63,019 nucleotides of DNA from Prevotella sp. (GTDB taxonomy: Bacteria > Bacteroidota > Bacteroidia > Bacteroidales > Bacteroidaceae): positions 1 through 63,019 of the forward strand of contig JAEEJK010000122.1 of assembly GCA_016281815.1 (NCBI GenBank), read 5' to 3'. A model generated the notes under the pieces. It was not told the origin of the DNA. It saw nothing but the letters and a program-made list of their open reading frames with translations, and did not search any database. Both the position numbers and the translations under genes were made by a program. Of this stretch, positions 44,470 to 53,943 are shown in pieces (position 1 is the first letter of the stretch; every line of letters begins with the position of its first letter).

Positions 44470-45009
44470 TTAATTCTTCATCCTGAAAATGCTGAAATTG
44501 ACGCTTCCATAGGTGCGGCGCTCGATGAATTGGGGCATGTCGGAAAAATCATTGCCTTTGCCATGCTCGAAGACAAAGACACCATTTTCCGCCAGCAAGC
44601 CACGGTCGAAGATCAGCGAGGGAATCTCTGTCAGACGCTCCAGTGCATAAGGTGGGTCAGCGAAGATGAAGTCAAACTGCTGGTGGCAGGTCTTGACGAA
44701 TTTGAACACGTCACCCCGTATAACGACGGATTTGTCTGTGCCCAACGAGGCCATGCACTTGCGGATGAAGGCAAAGTGGTCGCGGTCGGACTCCACGCTT
44801 ACCACCTGTCGGCAACCGCGTGAGAGCAGTTCCAGTGAGATGCTGCCCGTGCCGGAAAAAAGGTCAAGGGCGGTCGATTCCTCAAAGTCGATATAGCCGT
44901 TGAGCACATTGAAGATATTCTCTTTGGCAAAGTCGGTCGTGGGCCTTGCCTTAAAAGTGCGTGGAATGTCGAAATGACGACCTTTATAAATGCCTGTAAT
45001 GATTCTCAT
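44470..45009 (-). CDS. rsmD: 16S rRNA (guanine(966)-N(2))-methyltransferase
   Basis: The 179-residue SAM-dependent enzyme methylates G966 of 16S rRNA. Motif I is LDLFSGTGSISLELLSRG and the catalytic motif is FIFADPPYA. The N-terminus MRIITGIYKGRHFDIP and the TTDFAKENIFNVL segment are typical of RsmD. The start at 45009 overlaps the DUF3822 stop by four bases (ATGA). Confidence 0.93.
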   Translation of the reverse strand: MRIITGIYKGRHFDIPRTFKARPTTDFAKENIFNVLNGYIDFEESTALDLFSGTGSISLELLSRGCRQVVSVESDRDHFAFIRKCMASLGTDKSVVIRGDVFKFVKTCHQQFDFIFADPPYALERLTEIPSLIFDRGLLAENGVFVFEHGKGNDFSDMPQFIERRTYGSVNFSIFRMKN

Positions 45010-45788
45010 GACTGTGCATGCTGAAGATAAGCGCAGATGTCGAGGGGAATGTCGCGGGAGACGGGACTGCTGATCTGCATCGTCTCCGCATCGCAGATGG
45101 ATACACGGCTCACGTATGCCCGCAGATTGTCGGCCACCCATTTCAGATGCGGGGTGCTGCCCATCACCATCACTTCGTCGCGGTCGCCCTTCATACCCAG
45201 TTGGGTGAAGGTGGACAAGAGATAAAACAGCGCGTCGTGGGCATGCACGGCACTGAAGGTGTTGCAGAATCTGAAGCGTTGCTTGGAAAAGGAGAACACG
45301 TCCGCCTTGCCGTCATGGAAATACCCATACAACCGCTGGCGCGTACCTTCGGTCTGCTTTCCCACATGCTCCCAAATGGGCAGGGCGACAGGCAGGTAGT
45401 CTGCATCCTTGCAGTGGTCGCTCACTGCTGTCTGCACGTCACGCTCCACGGCATAGAGGGCCACGGCTCGCAGCGACTCCATTTGATGGTGGATCTTCAC
45501 ATCGCGTTCATGGCCCGAGAAAGCATGGGAAAACAGCAGGTCGGCGTCGGCGGCATCAAACTCTTCCTCTGGCACCAGCATGACGGGGACATCAGCCATT
45601 ACGATGGCCTTCTCCCATGTTCCTCCCAGCATGGGCAAGGTCTTGAATGCCTCACGCAGGTTGGCGGCAACCGACATACCGCCTTTCATCTCATAGGTTT
45701 TGTATATCGGTTGTCCCTCGATGTCAGAAGAGAGAAATGTCAAGGCGTCGTGCCCGATTCTGATGATCAGTGTCTTTGTTGGGTTCAT
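45006..45788 (-). CDS. DUF3822 family protein
   Basis: The protein has 260 residues. It belongs to DUF3822, a Bacteroidetes family with an actin-like fold that is regularly found beside rsmD, as here. Recognisable parts are LIIRIGHDALTFLSSDIEG, VMADVPVMLVPEEEFD and VMGSTPHLKWVADNL. The ATG at 45788 (MNPTKTLIIRIG) is preferred to the longer start. The role is unknown; coupling to rsmD suggests a link with ribosome assembly, which is inference. Confidence 0.82.
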   Translation of the reverse strand: MNPTKTLIIRIGHDALTFLSSDIEGQPIYKTYEMKGGMSVAANLREAFKTLPMLGGTWEKAIVMADVPVMLVPEEEFDAADADLLFSHAFSGHERDVKIHHQMESLRAVALYAVERDVQTAVSDHCKDADYLPVALPIWEHVGKQTEGTRQRLYGYFHDGKADVFSFSKQRFRFCNTFSAVHAHDALFYLLSTFTQLGMKGDRDEVMVMGSTPHLKWVADNLRAYVSRVSICDAETMQISSPVSRDIPLDICAYLQHAQS

Positions 45789-45877
45789 CTGTTGCAATTT
45801 GAACGCGAAGTTACGAATAAGCAAGCGAAAAGCAAAACAAAAAACGAGGTTTTGCTGATTCATTCAGGAAAAAAGAT

Positions 45878-45885
45878 TATTTTTG
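45878..45885 (+). promoter_or_regulatory. -7 element TATTTTTG of the SEL1 gene
   Basis: TATTTTTG lies 18 bases before the ATG at 45904. A TTTG (45851-45854) is 23 bases upstream, slightly over the usual distance. Confidence 0.45.
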
Positions 45886-45903
45886 CACATCAGTTAACTG
45901 TTT

Positions 45904-46530
45904 ATGACTATGATGAAGGCTCATTTGTTGAAAAAGGTGGCTGTCATGATGATGATGGCAGCGGTTCCGTTGTTGGTCCTCGCTGCTGGCATTCCCGGCC
46001 AGTCAGAGTATGAGAAGGGTGTGTGCTATTTTCAGGGCTATGGTGTCGGACAGGACTTTTCCAAGGCTGTGAAGATGTGGAAAAAGGCAGCCAAGAAAGG
46101 TCATGTGAAGGCAGAATACAGTCTCGGCTACTGCTATGCCAATGGCGTGGGGGTGGAAAAGGACATCGAGGAGGCTATGGCTTGGTATCAAGAGGCGGCG
46201 GAACAAGGCAATGCCGACGCACAGTACAATTTGGGGCTCCTTTATGTGAACGAGGTCGATGACATGGCGAAATTTGAGAAAGCAGCGGAGTTGTTCAAAA
46301 AGGCAGCAGAGCAAGGTCATGTCCGTGCGATGAACAACCTGGCTTTTTGCTTATGCAGATTTGGCCCTGACCGTCAGGACGGATACCCCGAGGTGATGAT
46401 GTGGCTGAAAAGAGCAGCCGATCAAGGCCATTGGAAAGCCAAGGAGGCATTCGAAGAATACGCCGAGGAAAGAGAGGAACTTGAGCGGGCTGCCCAAGAG
46501 AGAAGATGGAAGAGAATGCACTTCAGATAA
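45904..46530 (+). CDS. secreted SEL1-like repeat protein
   Basis: The protein has 208 residues with a signal peptide (about 28). Four SEL1-type helical repeats of about 36 residues follow, with units such as YEKGVCYFQGYGVGQDFSKA, AEYSLGYCYANGVGVEKD, AQYNLGLLYVNEVDD and AMNNLAFCLCRFGPD. Such repeats hold protein partners; no enzyme is expected. It ends in a charged helix, and its last eight bases overlap the convergent MscS gene. Confidence 0.8.
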   Translation: MTMMKAHLLKKVAVMMMMAAVPLLVLAAGIPGQSEYEKGVCYFQGYGVGQDFSKAVKMWKKAAKKGHVKAEYSLGYCYANGVGVEKDIEEAMAWYQEAAEQGNADAQYNLGLLYVNEVDDMAKFEKAAELFKKAAEQGHVRAMNNLAFCLCRFGPDRQDGYPEVMMWLKRAADQGHWKAKEAFEEYAEEREELERAAQERRWKRMHFR

Positions 46531-48916
46531 TATCCTCTTTCACTTTTACAATGTGTAGGTCGCGCTGCGGGAACGGGATGGTGATGCCCGCCTTGTTGAG
46601 CGTGGTGTAGACACATTCCAGTATCTCGCAGTCGTCGCTGTATTGCGTAACCACAGGCACCCATGCCACTACTTGGAGATTGACGCTGCTTTCGCCGAAC
46701 TCACGGAGCAGCACGCTCACCTTGTGGTGGTTGGGGTCGCGCTTGATGAATTTGAGTTTGGAGACGGCCTCCACCAAAAGTTTGCGGCATTGCTCGATGT
46801 CGGTGCCATAGGCTACGCCCACATCGAGGGTGTGCATCTCGTAACCATGGTTCTTGGTCATGTTTTTGTAGTTCTTGGTAAACAGTTGGCTGTTTTGGAA
46901 AGCGATGACCGAACCGTCGACCGATTCCACCATGGTGCTGGTGTAACTGATGGATTTCACCTTTCCGCGGATGCCGTCGCAGATGATCCAGTCGCCTACC
47001 TTGATGCGCCCGGCCATGAGCGAGATGCCGTAGTAGATGTTTTCCAGAATGTCTTTGGAGGCAAAACCCACACCAGTGGAGAGACCTCCTGACACCACCA
47101 CCAGCCAGGTGTTGTCGACATGGCAGATGGCGAGGCTGATGATAAGCCAAGCACCCCAGATGAAGAGTTGTATGATGTTTTTGCCCATCACGAAGTGGCT
47201 CTCTGCCGTGCTCTTGTCTTTTTGGCGGAGGTGATGCAGATACAGGGCCTTAAAAGTGCGGTTGAGGTAGGAGAACACCATCCACAGGATAATTACCAGG
47301 GCGATATTGAGCACACTGATGGTGATGTTGGGGGAGTCGATGAACTTATAGGTGAAGATGCGCCAAGTCAGTTCGGTGAGATTGAATATCGAAGCCGCCC
47401 AGTAGATGGCGAGCAGCACCGACATCACACCGAGGGAGGGGAGAACCACGCTGTAGAGCAGGTCGCCCAACCATGTGTCGGTGACGGATGCTTCCTCGTA
47501 GGGAAGATTTTGGCTCACATAGTTCGCCCTCAACTCTTCTTCCTTGCGTTTGCGGTAGGCCTTGATCCAGGAGCGGAGGCAGGTGATGGTGAGGATGCAG
47601 GTAAGTTGCATGATCCACCAGATGAGCAACTGCACGCTGAGCAAGGTATAACCCATCCAGGAACTTCCCACCGAGATGACGAACACCAGCATGGAGATGT
47701 AGGTGTAGAACATGTCGGACTTAGGGATGTTGTGGTTGTTGTGGCTGATGACCCACCATTGCCACAAGGCACATACCAACAGGATGGGCGGCAGGATAAG
47801 GTTGACCAGTTCGTTGGGGATGAGGATGATGCGGAAGGCGATGATGATGAAGCCGATGACAATCAGCGGCGCATAGATGCGCAGTGCGCTCATCAGTTGG
47901 CTGGCATCCACGCGCAGCAGCAGTGAGACGAGGATGACGCCAAGCAGCCATGCGTACTGGGTGAGCAGACTGCTCGCCATGATGAAAAAGTTCTGTTCCC
48001 ATGTGATGCGGATGAGTTGCAGGGCCAGGGCGAAGATGATGACCGTGGCAGTCATGATGATGACGGTGCGCTTGTCGAGGAAAGTCTTCGTTTGCAACTT
48101 ATCTGGCAAGGCCTTGGCTCCGAGCATGCTGATCAGCATGGCAGCCAGGGCGAAGACGCCCATCGTGATGAAAAGGCCGATGATCATCCTGCTGTCCCAT
48201 TGTGAGTTGACTTCCTTGTAGGGTTCGTATTTGTCAATTACCGTGTCTTTGGTTTTTGACAAATGCCCCTTGAAATTGGACAGGATGCTGACGTAGTTTT
48301 CCCCTCCGTTGACGAAGATGTTGTTTCGTATCTCGTTGTATCTCAGATTGGCATAGTCGTGCAGACTCTGTAGTCGGCTCTCGGTAGCCTCATAGATTTT
48401 GATGTAATCACCCATGCTCTCCTTGTTCTCGCGAAGCATGCGGCTGATGCAGACGGCAAGGGTGAGGCATACGTTGCGGTCGGTACGTGCCTTTTCCGAC
48501 AGACTTCGGTAGGTCATCTTGTCAAGGCTGTTCTTCAGACTGTCATAACGTGCGATCTCGGTGTTGATGTTTTCGATGCTGTTGCGGAACGGCTGGATGC
48601 TGCGGTTGTATTCGCGGTAGAGTTTGGTCGCCTCGTTGCAGGCGTATGTGAGGTCAAAGACAAACTCCTCGCGCTGTGAGTAGAGCATCAGTGCATTTTG
48701 ATTGCTCCGTTTTGAAATGTTGATGAGGCTTTTGATGATTTGCTCACGCTCTTGCTTGTGCCCTTCCGCTTCATGCAGTAGGTTCTGGTAATAGTTGGTG
48801 ATGTCCTGGCGCAGGATAACGAGGGTCTGCTCCAGGTCCTTTTCCTTGAGCACGGCATGCGATGGGAGCACTGTCACCGATAGTACGGTCAGCAGCATAA
48901 ACAATTTCTTGAACAT
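46523..48916 (-). CDS. large mechanosensitive channel of the MscS family
   Basis: The protein has 797 residues. A signal peptide and a helical periplasmic region (about 25-240) precede about ten membrane helices. The MscS pore helix and beta domain follow (about 610-790): GGLSTGVGFASKDILENIY, the pore-lining segment, then GRIKVGDWIICDGIRGKV, AFQNSQLFTKNYKNMTKN and VLLREFGESSVNLQ. The layout resembles the large MscK/YbdG-type members more than the short MscS. It should open under membrane tension during osmotic downshock. The ATG at 48916 (MFKKLFMLL) is chosen over the GTG at 48928. Confidence 0.88.
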   Translation of the reverse strand: MFKKLFMLLTVLSVTVLPSHAVLKEKDLEQTLVILRQDITNYYQNLLHEAEGHKQEREQIIKSLINISKRSNQNALMLYSQREEFVFDLTYACNEATKLYREYNRSIQPFRNSIENINTEIARYDSLKNSLDKMTYRSLSEKARTDRNVCLTLAVCISRMLRENKESMGDYIKIYEATESRLQSLHDYANLRYNEIRNNIFVNGGENYVSILSNFKGHLSKTKDTVIDKYEPYKEVNSQWDSRMIIGLFITMGVFALAAMLISMLGAKALPDKLQTKTFLDKRTVIIMTATVIIFALALQLIRITWEQNFFIMASSLLTQYAWLLGVILVSLLLRVDASQLMSALRIYAPLIVIGFIIIAFRIILIPNELVNLILPPILLVCALWQWWVISHNNHNIPKSDMFYTYISMLVFVISVGSSWMGYTLLSVQLLIWWIMQLTCILTITCLRSWIKAYRKRKEEELRANYVSQNLPYEEASVTDTWLGDLLYSVVLPSLGVMSVLLAIYWAASIFNLTELTWRIFTYKFIDSPNITISVLNIALVIILWMVFSYLNRTFKALYLHHLRQKDKSTAESHFVMGKNIIQLFIWGAWLIISLAICHVDNTWLVVVSGGLSTGVGFASKDILENIYYGISLMAGRIKVGDWIICDGIRGKVKSISYTSTMVESVDGSVIAFQNSQLFTKNYKNMTKNHGYEMHTLDVGVAYGTDIEQCRKLLVEAVSKLKFIKRDPNHHKVSVLLREFGESSVNLQVVAWVPVVTQYSDDCEILECVYTTLNKAGITIPFPQRDLHIVKVKEDII

Positions 48917-48974
48917 ATCGCGAGTCACATCAAAAGGGGTTGATAATCTATTTTACATTTTACATTTCCGTTTG

Positions 48975-49005
48975 CAAAGATACGATTAAACGGGCGAATA
49001 GCAAA
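48975..49005 (-). promoter_or_regulatory. promoter of the MscS gene
   Basis: On the minus strand TTTG (49005-49002), 19 bases, then TATCTTTG (48982-48975) is a full consensus match. The leader is about 58 bases. Confidence 0.75.
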
Positions 49006-49108
49006 CAAAAAAACGAAATTAAAAATCGTCACTAAGTCAGAAAAGTTTTGCTCATCCGTTTTTTTTGCGTAATTTAGCGGCGCGAAAGGACTTCAAGTTT
49101 TACCACCG

Positions 49109-49957
49109 ATGCCACAGATACTCATAGCAGACAGCGGCAGCACCAAGACAGACTGGTGCCTGACTGCTCCGGGAGCCATTCCTCTCAGGATGTCCACACA
49201 GGGCATCAACCCTTTTTATCAGACCGATGAGGAAATTCGCAGCATCCTGCGCGATGAACTGATGGCTCAGTTCCCTCCTTTATCTTCCGAAACCATCACT
49301 CAGGTGCAATTTTATGGCGCTGGCATACGGCCCGAAATGCGGCAGCGGATGCAAACACTGCTTACCCCCATGTTCCCTTCCGCCACCGTGGAGGTGGAGA
49401 GTGATCTGTTGGGGGCAGCCCGTGCGCTCTTCGGCCATGAGGAGGGGATTGCCTGTATTCTTGGCACAGGCTCCAACTCAGGGCTTTACGACGGGTGGTC
49501 TATCGTGGCCAACACTCCACCATTAGGCTTCATTCTTGGTGATGAGGGCAGCGGAGCCGTCTTGGGGAAACTGTTTGTGGGATCCTTGTGCAAAGGTCTG
49601 ATGCCCAAGGGGTTGCTCGAAGAATATTTGGCAGAGACCCGGCAGGAAGTGGCAGACATCATTCAGGCGGTCTATCGGCAGCCTTTGCCCAACCGCTATC
49701 TCGCAAAGACCTCCCGTTTCATCCACAGTCACCTACATGTTGGTGAGGTCAGGCAGTTGGTGATTGATAATTTCCGTTCCTTCTTCCAACGGAATATCCT
49801 GCAATATGGCAGAAACGACCTGCCAGTCAGTGCGATAGGAAGTGTGGCATGGTATTACCAGGACCTTTTTAGGGAGGCAGCCCAGATGGACGGCTTCCAT
49901 GTCGACAAAGTGATGCAAAGTCCCATGGAAGGATTATTGGAATATGTCTCCCTCTGA
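49109..49957 (+). CDS. BadF/BadG/BcrA/BcrD ATPase family, N-acetylglucosamine-kinase-like
   Basis: The protein has 282 residues with an actin-like ATPase fold. The phosphate-1 loop is ILIADSGSTKTDW, then YGAGI, ACILGTGSNSGLYDG (phosphate 2) and LGFILGDEGSGAVLG (adenosine loop). The length and motifs match the eukaryotic-type NAGK-like members common in Bacteroidetes rather than the FeS-linked benzoyl-CoA reductase subunits. It likely phosphorylates an amino sugar in cell-wall recycling; the substrate is inferred. Confidence 0.82.
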   Translation: MPQILIADSGSTKTDWCLTAPGAIPLRMSTQGINPFYQTDEEIRSILRDELMAQFPPLSSETITQVQFYGAGIRPEMRQRMQTLLTPMFPSATVEVESDLLGAARALFGHEEGIACILGTGSNSGLYDGWSIVANTPPLGFILGDEGSGAVLGKLFVGSLCKGLMPKGLLEEYLAETRQEVADIIQAVYRQPLPNRYLAKTSRFIHSHLHVGEVRQLVIDNFRSFFQRNILQYGRNDLPVSAIGSVAWYYQDLFREAAQMDGFHVDKVMQSPMEGLLEYVSL

Positions 49958-49966
49958 CTGGTGCTG

Positions 49967-50054
49967 CTAGCCTAACTAGCCTAACTAGCCTAACTAATCT
50001 TACTAGCCTACCTAGTCTTACTAGTCTACCTAGCCTTACTAGTCATACTAGTCT
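49967..50054. repeat. nine-base tandem repeat rich in CTAG
   Basis: Nearly ten copies of a nine-base unit, CTAGCCTAA/CTAGTCTTA/CTAGTCTAC, start nine bases after the kinase gene. CTAG, usually a rare tetramer in bacteria, occurs nine times in 88 bases. The copies have diverged, so the array is not very young. Confidence 0.9.
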
Positions 50055-50121
50055 GAGCGCAGAAAACGCCTGCTTCCCTAAAAAATGTGCAAAATATAGT
50101 TAATATATGCATTTTTTATAT

Positions 50122-50129
50122 TACCTTTG
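50122..50129 (+). promoter_or_regulatory. -7 element TACCTTTG of the nuo operon
   Basis: TACCTTTG gives a leader of about 55-60 bases to nuoA at 50190. No TTTG is present at the -33 distance. Confidence 0.55.
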
Positions 50130-50189
50130 TACCCGAAAAGATGAGTTGTCACTCTTGATGAGCATACAATCATTATTAAAAACATATAT

Positions 50190-50540
50190 ATGTATTTCAC
50201 TTTGTTAATTACCGTTATCTTGACGGCAGTTGTCTTGGTGGTGGGTGCATACGTCATCGCCAAGTTGATTGGGCCTCGGTCGTACAACAAGGTAAAAGGT
50301 GAGCCGTTTGAGTGTGGTATTCCTACACACGGATCCTCATGGATTCCCGTGTCGATAGGCTATTACCTCTTCGCCATCCTCTTCCTCATGTTCGACATTG
50401 AGACCGTTTTCTTATACCCATGGGCGGTAGTGGTGCAGAAATATGGTGCCATGGCAGTTGTCAGCATCGGTTTCTTCCTGCTCGTGCTCGTATTTGGCTT
50501 GGCTTATGCCTGGCGGAAAGGAGCGTTGGAATGGAAGTAA
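50190..50540 (+). CDS. nuoA: NADH-quinone oxidoreductase subunit A
   Basis: The 116-residue membrane subunit of complex I has three helices. The conserved loop KGEPFECGIPTHGSSWIPVS contains the family's E-C-G motif, and FLMFDIETVFLYPWAV follows. It lies at the head of ten contiguous nuo genes; its end overlaps nuoB by ten bases. Confidence 0.94.
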   Translation: MYFTLLITVILTAVVLVVGAYVIAKLIGPRSYNKVKGEPFECGIPTHGSSWIPVSIGYYLFAILFLMFDIETVFLYPWAVVVQKYGAMAVVSIGFFLLVLVFGLAYAWRKGALEWK

Positions 50541-51229
50541 GAAAACCACACATCAAAAGCATCCCCTACGAGGAATTCAAGGACAATGAGTCCCTGGAGC
50601 GCATCGTGGAGGAACTCCATGAAGGCGGCGTCAATGTGGTGACCGGCAGTCTCGACCAACTCATCAACTGGGGAAGGTCCAACTCGCTGTGGTCGCTCAC
50701 TTTCGGTACGTCCTGCTGCGGCATCGAGTTCATGGCCGTAGGCTGTGCTCGTTACGACTTCTCACGTTTCGGTTTCGAGGTGACGCGCAACTCACCCCGC
50801 CAAGCCGACCTGATCATGACAGCCGGAACCATCACCCATAAGATGGCACCGGCCTTCAAACGTCTCTACGACGAGATGGCCGAACCCAAATATGTGGTGG
50901 CCGTCGGTGGATGCACCATCTCGGGTGGTCCGTTCAAGTCGAGTTACCATGTGGTGAAGGGCATCGAGGAGATTGTTCCCGTGGATGTTTATATCCCAGG
51001 CTGTCCTCCCCGTCCCGAGGCAATCCTCTATGGCATGATGCAACTGCAGCGGAAGGTGAAGATCGAGAAATTCCTCGGGGGAGCCAACCACAAGCAGACC
51101 GCAGAGGAGCGTGAACTGGGCTTGTCCAACGAGGCCTTGGCTTCAGGTTGGAAGCAGCCGATAGTCGTGACCGACGTGCCTGAGGAATTTACTGAGCAAC
51201 TCAAAAAAGAACAGGAGGGCGCCAAATGA
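50531..51229 (+). CDS. nuoB: NADH-quinone oxidoreductase subunit B
   Basis: The 232-residue peripheral subunit carries the terminal Fe-S cluster N2 next to the quinone site. The cluster ligands are Cys62, Cys63, Cys128 and Cys158 (TSCCGIEFMAVG, GGCTISGG, YIPGCPPRPE). The ATG at 50531 (MEVRKPHIKSI) sits inside the end of nuoA and is the only start that matches the family. About 45 residues of C-terminal extension lie past the core. Confidence 0.95.
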   Translation: MEVRKPHIKSIPYEEFKDNESLERIVEELHEGGVNVVTGSLDQLINWGRSNSLWSLTFGTSCCGIEFMAVGCARYDFSRFGFEVTRNSPRQADLIMTAGTITHKMAPAFKRLYDEMAEPKYVVAVGGCTISGGPFKSSYHVVKGIEEIVPVDVYIPGCPPRPEAILYGMMQLQRKVKIEKFLGGANHKQTAEERELGLSNEALASGWKQPIVVTDVPEEFTEQLKKEQEGAK

Positions 51230-52788
51230 AACTCGACAGCAAGACCATCGCATTCGACAGCCTCTGCCGCGAGATGCGCGAACTGAAGGAAAAGCAGCAT
51301 TATGACTACCTCGTGACCATCGTCGGAGAGGACTTCGGCAAGGAGGGACTGGGCTGCATCTATATCCTCGAGAACACGGAGACACATGAGCGCACCAGCG
51401 TGAAGACCATCGCAAGGCAGACGGGCGACGACCACGTCATCTATTCCGTCATCGACATCTGGAAGGCCGCCGACCTGCTGGAGCGTGAGGTGTACGACTT
51501 CTACGGCATCAAGTTCCTCGGTCATCCCCACATGGACAGGCTGTTCCTGCGCAACGACTTCAAGGGACACCCCTTCCGCAAGGACTGGAAGTTTGATGAC
51601 TCCTACTCCCTGGAGGATGACATCGAGTCGGACTATGCCACAGAGTACAGCCTCGACGATGACGGCAGGCTCGTCACCAAGAAACACCGTCTGTTTGATG
51701 AGAACGACTATGTGATCAACATCGGACCGCAGCACCCCTCTACGCACGGCGTGCTCCGTCTGCAGACTGTCGTCGACGGTGAGACCGTGAAGCGCATCTA
51801 TCCCCACCTGGGCTATATCCACCGTGGCATAGAGAAGATGTGGGAAGGCTATACCTATCCGCAGACACTCGCGCTCACCGACCGCCTCAACTACCTCTCC
51901 GCCATGATGCACCGCCACGCACTGGTAGGCGTCATCGAGGAGGGCATGGGCATTGAAATCACCGACCGCATCAAATACGTCCGCACCATCATGGATGAGT
52001 TGCAGCGTATCGACTCCCACCTGCTCTACTGCGGATGCTGCGCACAGGACCTCGGTGCCCTCACCGCCTTCCTCTATTGTATGCGCGACCGTGAGCATGT
52101 GCTCAACGTCATGGAGGAGACCACCGGCGGACGACTGATTCAGAACTATTACAGAATCGGTGGTTTGCAGGACGACATCGACCCCAATTTCGTGGAGAAC
52201 ACCAAGACACTCTGCAAGTATCTCCGACCGATGATACAGGAGTATATGGACGTGTTCGGCGACAATGTCATCACCCACAACCGCTTCGAGCAGGTTGGCG
52301 TGATGGGTCGTGAGGACTGCATCAACTATGGTGTGACTGGTCCTGCCGGACGCGCTGCCGGATGGGCCAACGACGTGAGGAAAAACCACCCCTACGACCT
52401 TTACGACAAGGTGGAGTGGAAGCAGATTACCCTCACAGGATGCGACTCCATGGACCGCTATCTGGTGCATATTCAGGAACTCTATCAGAGCCTCGACATC
52501 ATCGAGCAACTCATCGACAACATCCCGGCTGGCGACTTCTACGTCAAGCAGAAACCCATCATCAAGGTTCCTGAGGGACAGTGGTACTTCTCCGTTGAGG
52601 GTGCCAGCGGTGAGTTCGGCGTATATCTCGACTCAAGAGGCGACAAGAGTCCCTACCGCATGAAGATGCGCCCGATGGGCCTCACCCTCGTGGGCGCACT
52701 CGACCCGATGCTGAGAGGACAGAAGATTGCCGACCTCGTGACTACGGGAGCCGCCATCGACTTCGTCATCCCCGATATTGACAGATAA
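51226..52788 (+). CDS. nuoC: NADH-quinone oxidoreductase fused subunit C/D
   Basis: The 520-residue fusion has a NuoC part (about 1-125; WKAADLLEREVYDFYGIKFLGHPHMDRL, shown here in short as LEREVYDFYGI) and a NuoD part from about 160 (IGPQHPSTHGVLRL, YPHLGYIHRGIEKM, GPAGRAAGW). NuoD helps form the quinone pocket with NuoB. The fusion is usual in several bacterial groups, including Bacteroidetes. It is coupled to nuoB by an ATGA overlap. Confidence 0.95.
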   Translation: MKLDSKTIAFDSLCREMRELKEKQHYDYLVTIVGEDFGKEGLGCIYILENTETHERTSVKTIARQTGDDHVIYSVIDIWKAADLLEREVYDFYGIKFLGHPHMDRLFLRNDFKGHPFRKDWKFDDSYSLEDDIESDYATEYSLDDDGRLVTKKHRLFDENDYVINIGPQHPSTHGVLRLQTVVDGETVKRIYPHLGYIHRGIEKMWEGYTYPQTLALTDRLNYLSAMMHRHALVGVIEEGMGIEITDRIKYVRTIMDELQRIDSHLLYCGCCAQDLGALTAFLYCMRDREHVLNVMEETTGGRLIQNYYRIGGLQDDIDPNFVENTKTLCKYLRPMIQEYMDVFGDNVITHNRFEQVGVMGREDCINYGVTGPAGRAAGWANDVRKNHPYDLYDKVEWKQITLTGCDSMDRYLVHIQELYQSLDIIEQLIDNIPAGDFYVKQKPIIKVPEGQWYFSVEGASGEFGVYLDSRGDKSPYRMKMRPMGLTLVGALDPMLRGQKIADLVTTGAAIDFVIPDIDR

Positions 52789-52818
52789 CCACGTTTTCAC
52801 ATTCAAGAAATACTTCTT

Positions 52819-53904
52819 ATGTTTGATTTTTCTATCGTATCACAATGGTTCGACTCCCTGCTCCGCGAGACACTCGGCCTCGGGGACTTCTGGTCGATTC
52901 TGATAGAGTGTGTGATCGTGGGCTTGCTGATTCTCGTGGCATACGCCCTCATCGCCATCGCTCTGATATTCATGGAGCGCAAGGTGTGCGCCTACTTCCA
53001 GTGCCGTCTCGGCCCGATGCGTGTCGGTCCGTGGGGCACCCTGCAGGTGTTCGCCGACGTGCTCAAGATGCTCATCAAGGAAATCTTCTTCGTCGACCGT
53101 GCCGACAAGTTGCTCTACGGTGTCGCACCGCTTCTCGTCATCATCGGGTCGGTGGGTGCCTTCGGATTCCTGCCGTGGAACAAGGGAGCCGGCGTGCTCG
53201 ACTTCAATGTGGGTATCTTCCTGCTCACCGCCATCTCATCCATCGGCATCGTGGGCATCTTCCTTGCAGGATGGGCTTCCAACAACAAGTATTCCGTGGT
53301 GTCCGCCATGCGTGGGGCCGTGCAGATGATTTCTTATGAGATATCTCTTTGTCTCTGCCTCATCTCGGCAGTCATCCTCACCGGCACGCTGCAGGTAAGC
53401 GGTATTGTTGAGGCACAGACCGGACCATGGAACTGGCTCATCTTCAAGGGGCATATTCCCGCCATCATCGCCTTCCTCACCTTCCTCGTCGCAGGCAACG
53501 CAGAGGCCAACCGCGGACCGTTTGACATGGCAGAGGCAGAGAGCGAGTTGACAGCCGGACACCATACCGAGTATTCGGGTATGGGATTCGGATTCTTCTA
53601 CCTCGCAGAGTATCTCAACCTCTTTATCATCTCGGGCGTGGCAGCCACCGTGTTCCTCGGAGGATGGGCACCCGTCAATATCGGCATCGAGGGCTTCGAC
53701 ACCGTGATGAACTACATCCCCGGCATCGTCTGGTTCATGGGCAAGACCTTCTTCATCGTCTGGCTGCTCATGTGGGTGAGATGGACATATCCCCGTCTCC
53801 GTATCGACCAGATCCTGAAGTTGGAGTGGAAGTACATCATGCCGCTCTCACTGCTCAACCTGGTGCTGATGACCATCATCGTGGCTTTCAAACTCCATTT
53901 CTAA
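52819..53904 (+). CDS. nuoH: NADH-quinone oxidoreductase subunit H
   Basis: The 361-residue membrane subunit links the peripheral arm to the proton-pumping arm and lines the quinone channel. It shows FMERKVCAYFQCRLGPMRVG, then GTLQVFADVLKMLIKE, EANRGPFDMAEAESELTAG and HTEYSGMGF, all conserved with catalytic acidic residues. It follows nuoCD by 30 bases. Confidence 0.95.
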   Translation: MFDFSIVSQWFDSLLRETLGLGDFWSILIECVIVGLLILVAYALIAIALIFMERKVCAYFQCRLGPMRVGPWGTLQVFADVLKMLIKEIFFVDRADKLLYGVAPLLVIIGSVGAFGFLPWNKGAGVLDFNVGIFLLTAISSIGIVGIFLAGWASNNKYSVVSAMRGAVQMISYEISLCLCLISAVILTGTLQVSGIVEAQTGPWNWLIFKGHIPAIIAFLTFLVAGNAEANRGPFDMAEAESELTAGHHTEYSGMGFGFFYLAEYLNLFIISGVAATVFLGGWAPVNIGIEGFDTVMNYIPGIVWFMGKTFFIVWLLMWVRWTYPRLRIDQILKLEWKYIMPLSLLNLVLMTIIVAFKLHF

Positions 53905-53943
53905 GTCATCCGTTCAGACCATTTATACTTATCTATCAGAATA

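Noticed and set aside
49967..50054. Possible CRISPR or recombination site array
   Set aside because: Contiguous nine-base units with no spacers and no cas or integrase gene nearby.
51028..52509. 493-codon minus frame opposite nuoB/nuoCD
   Set aside because: No family motifs; the plus-strand genes are firmly identified.
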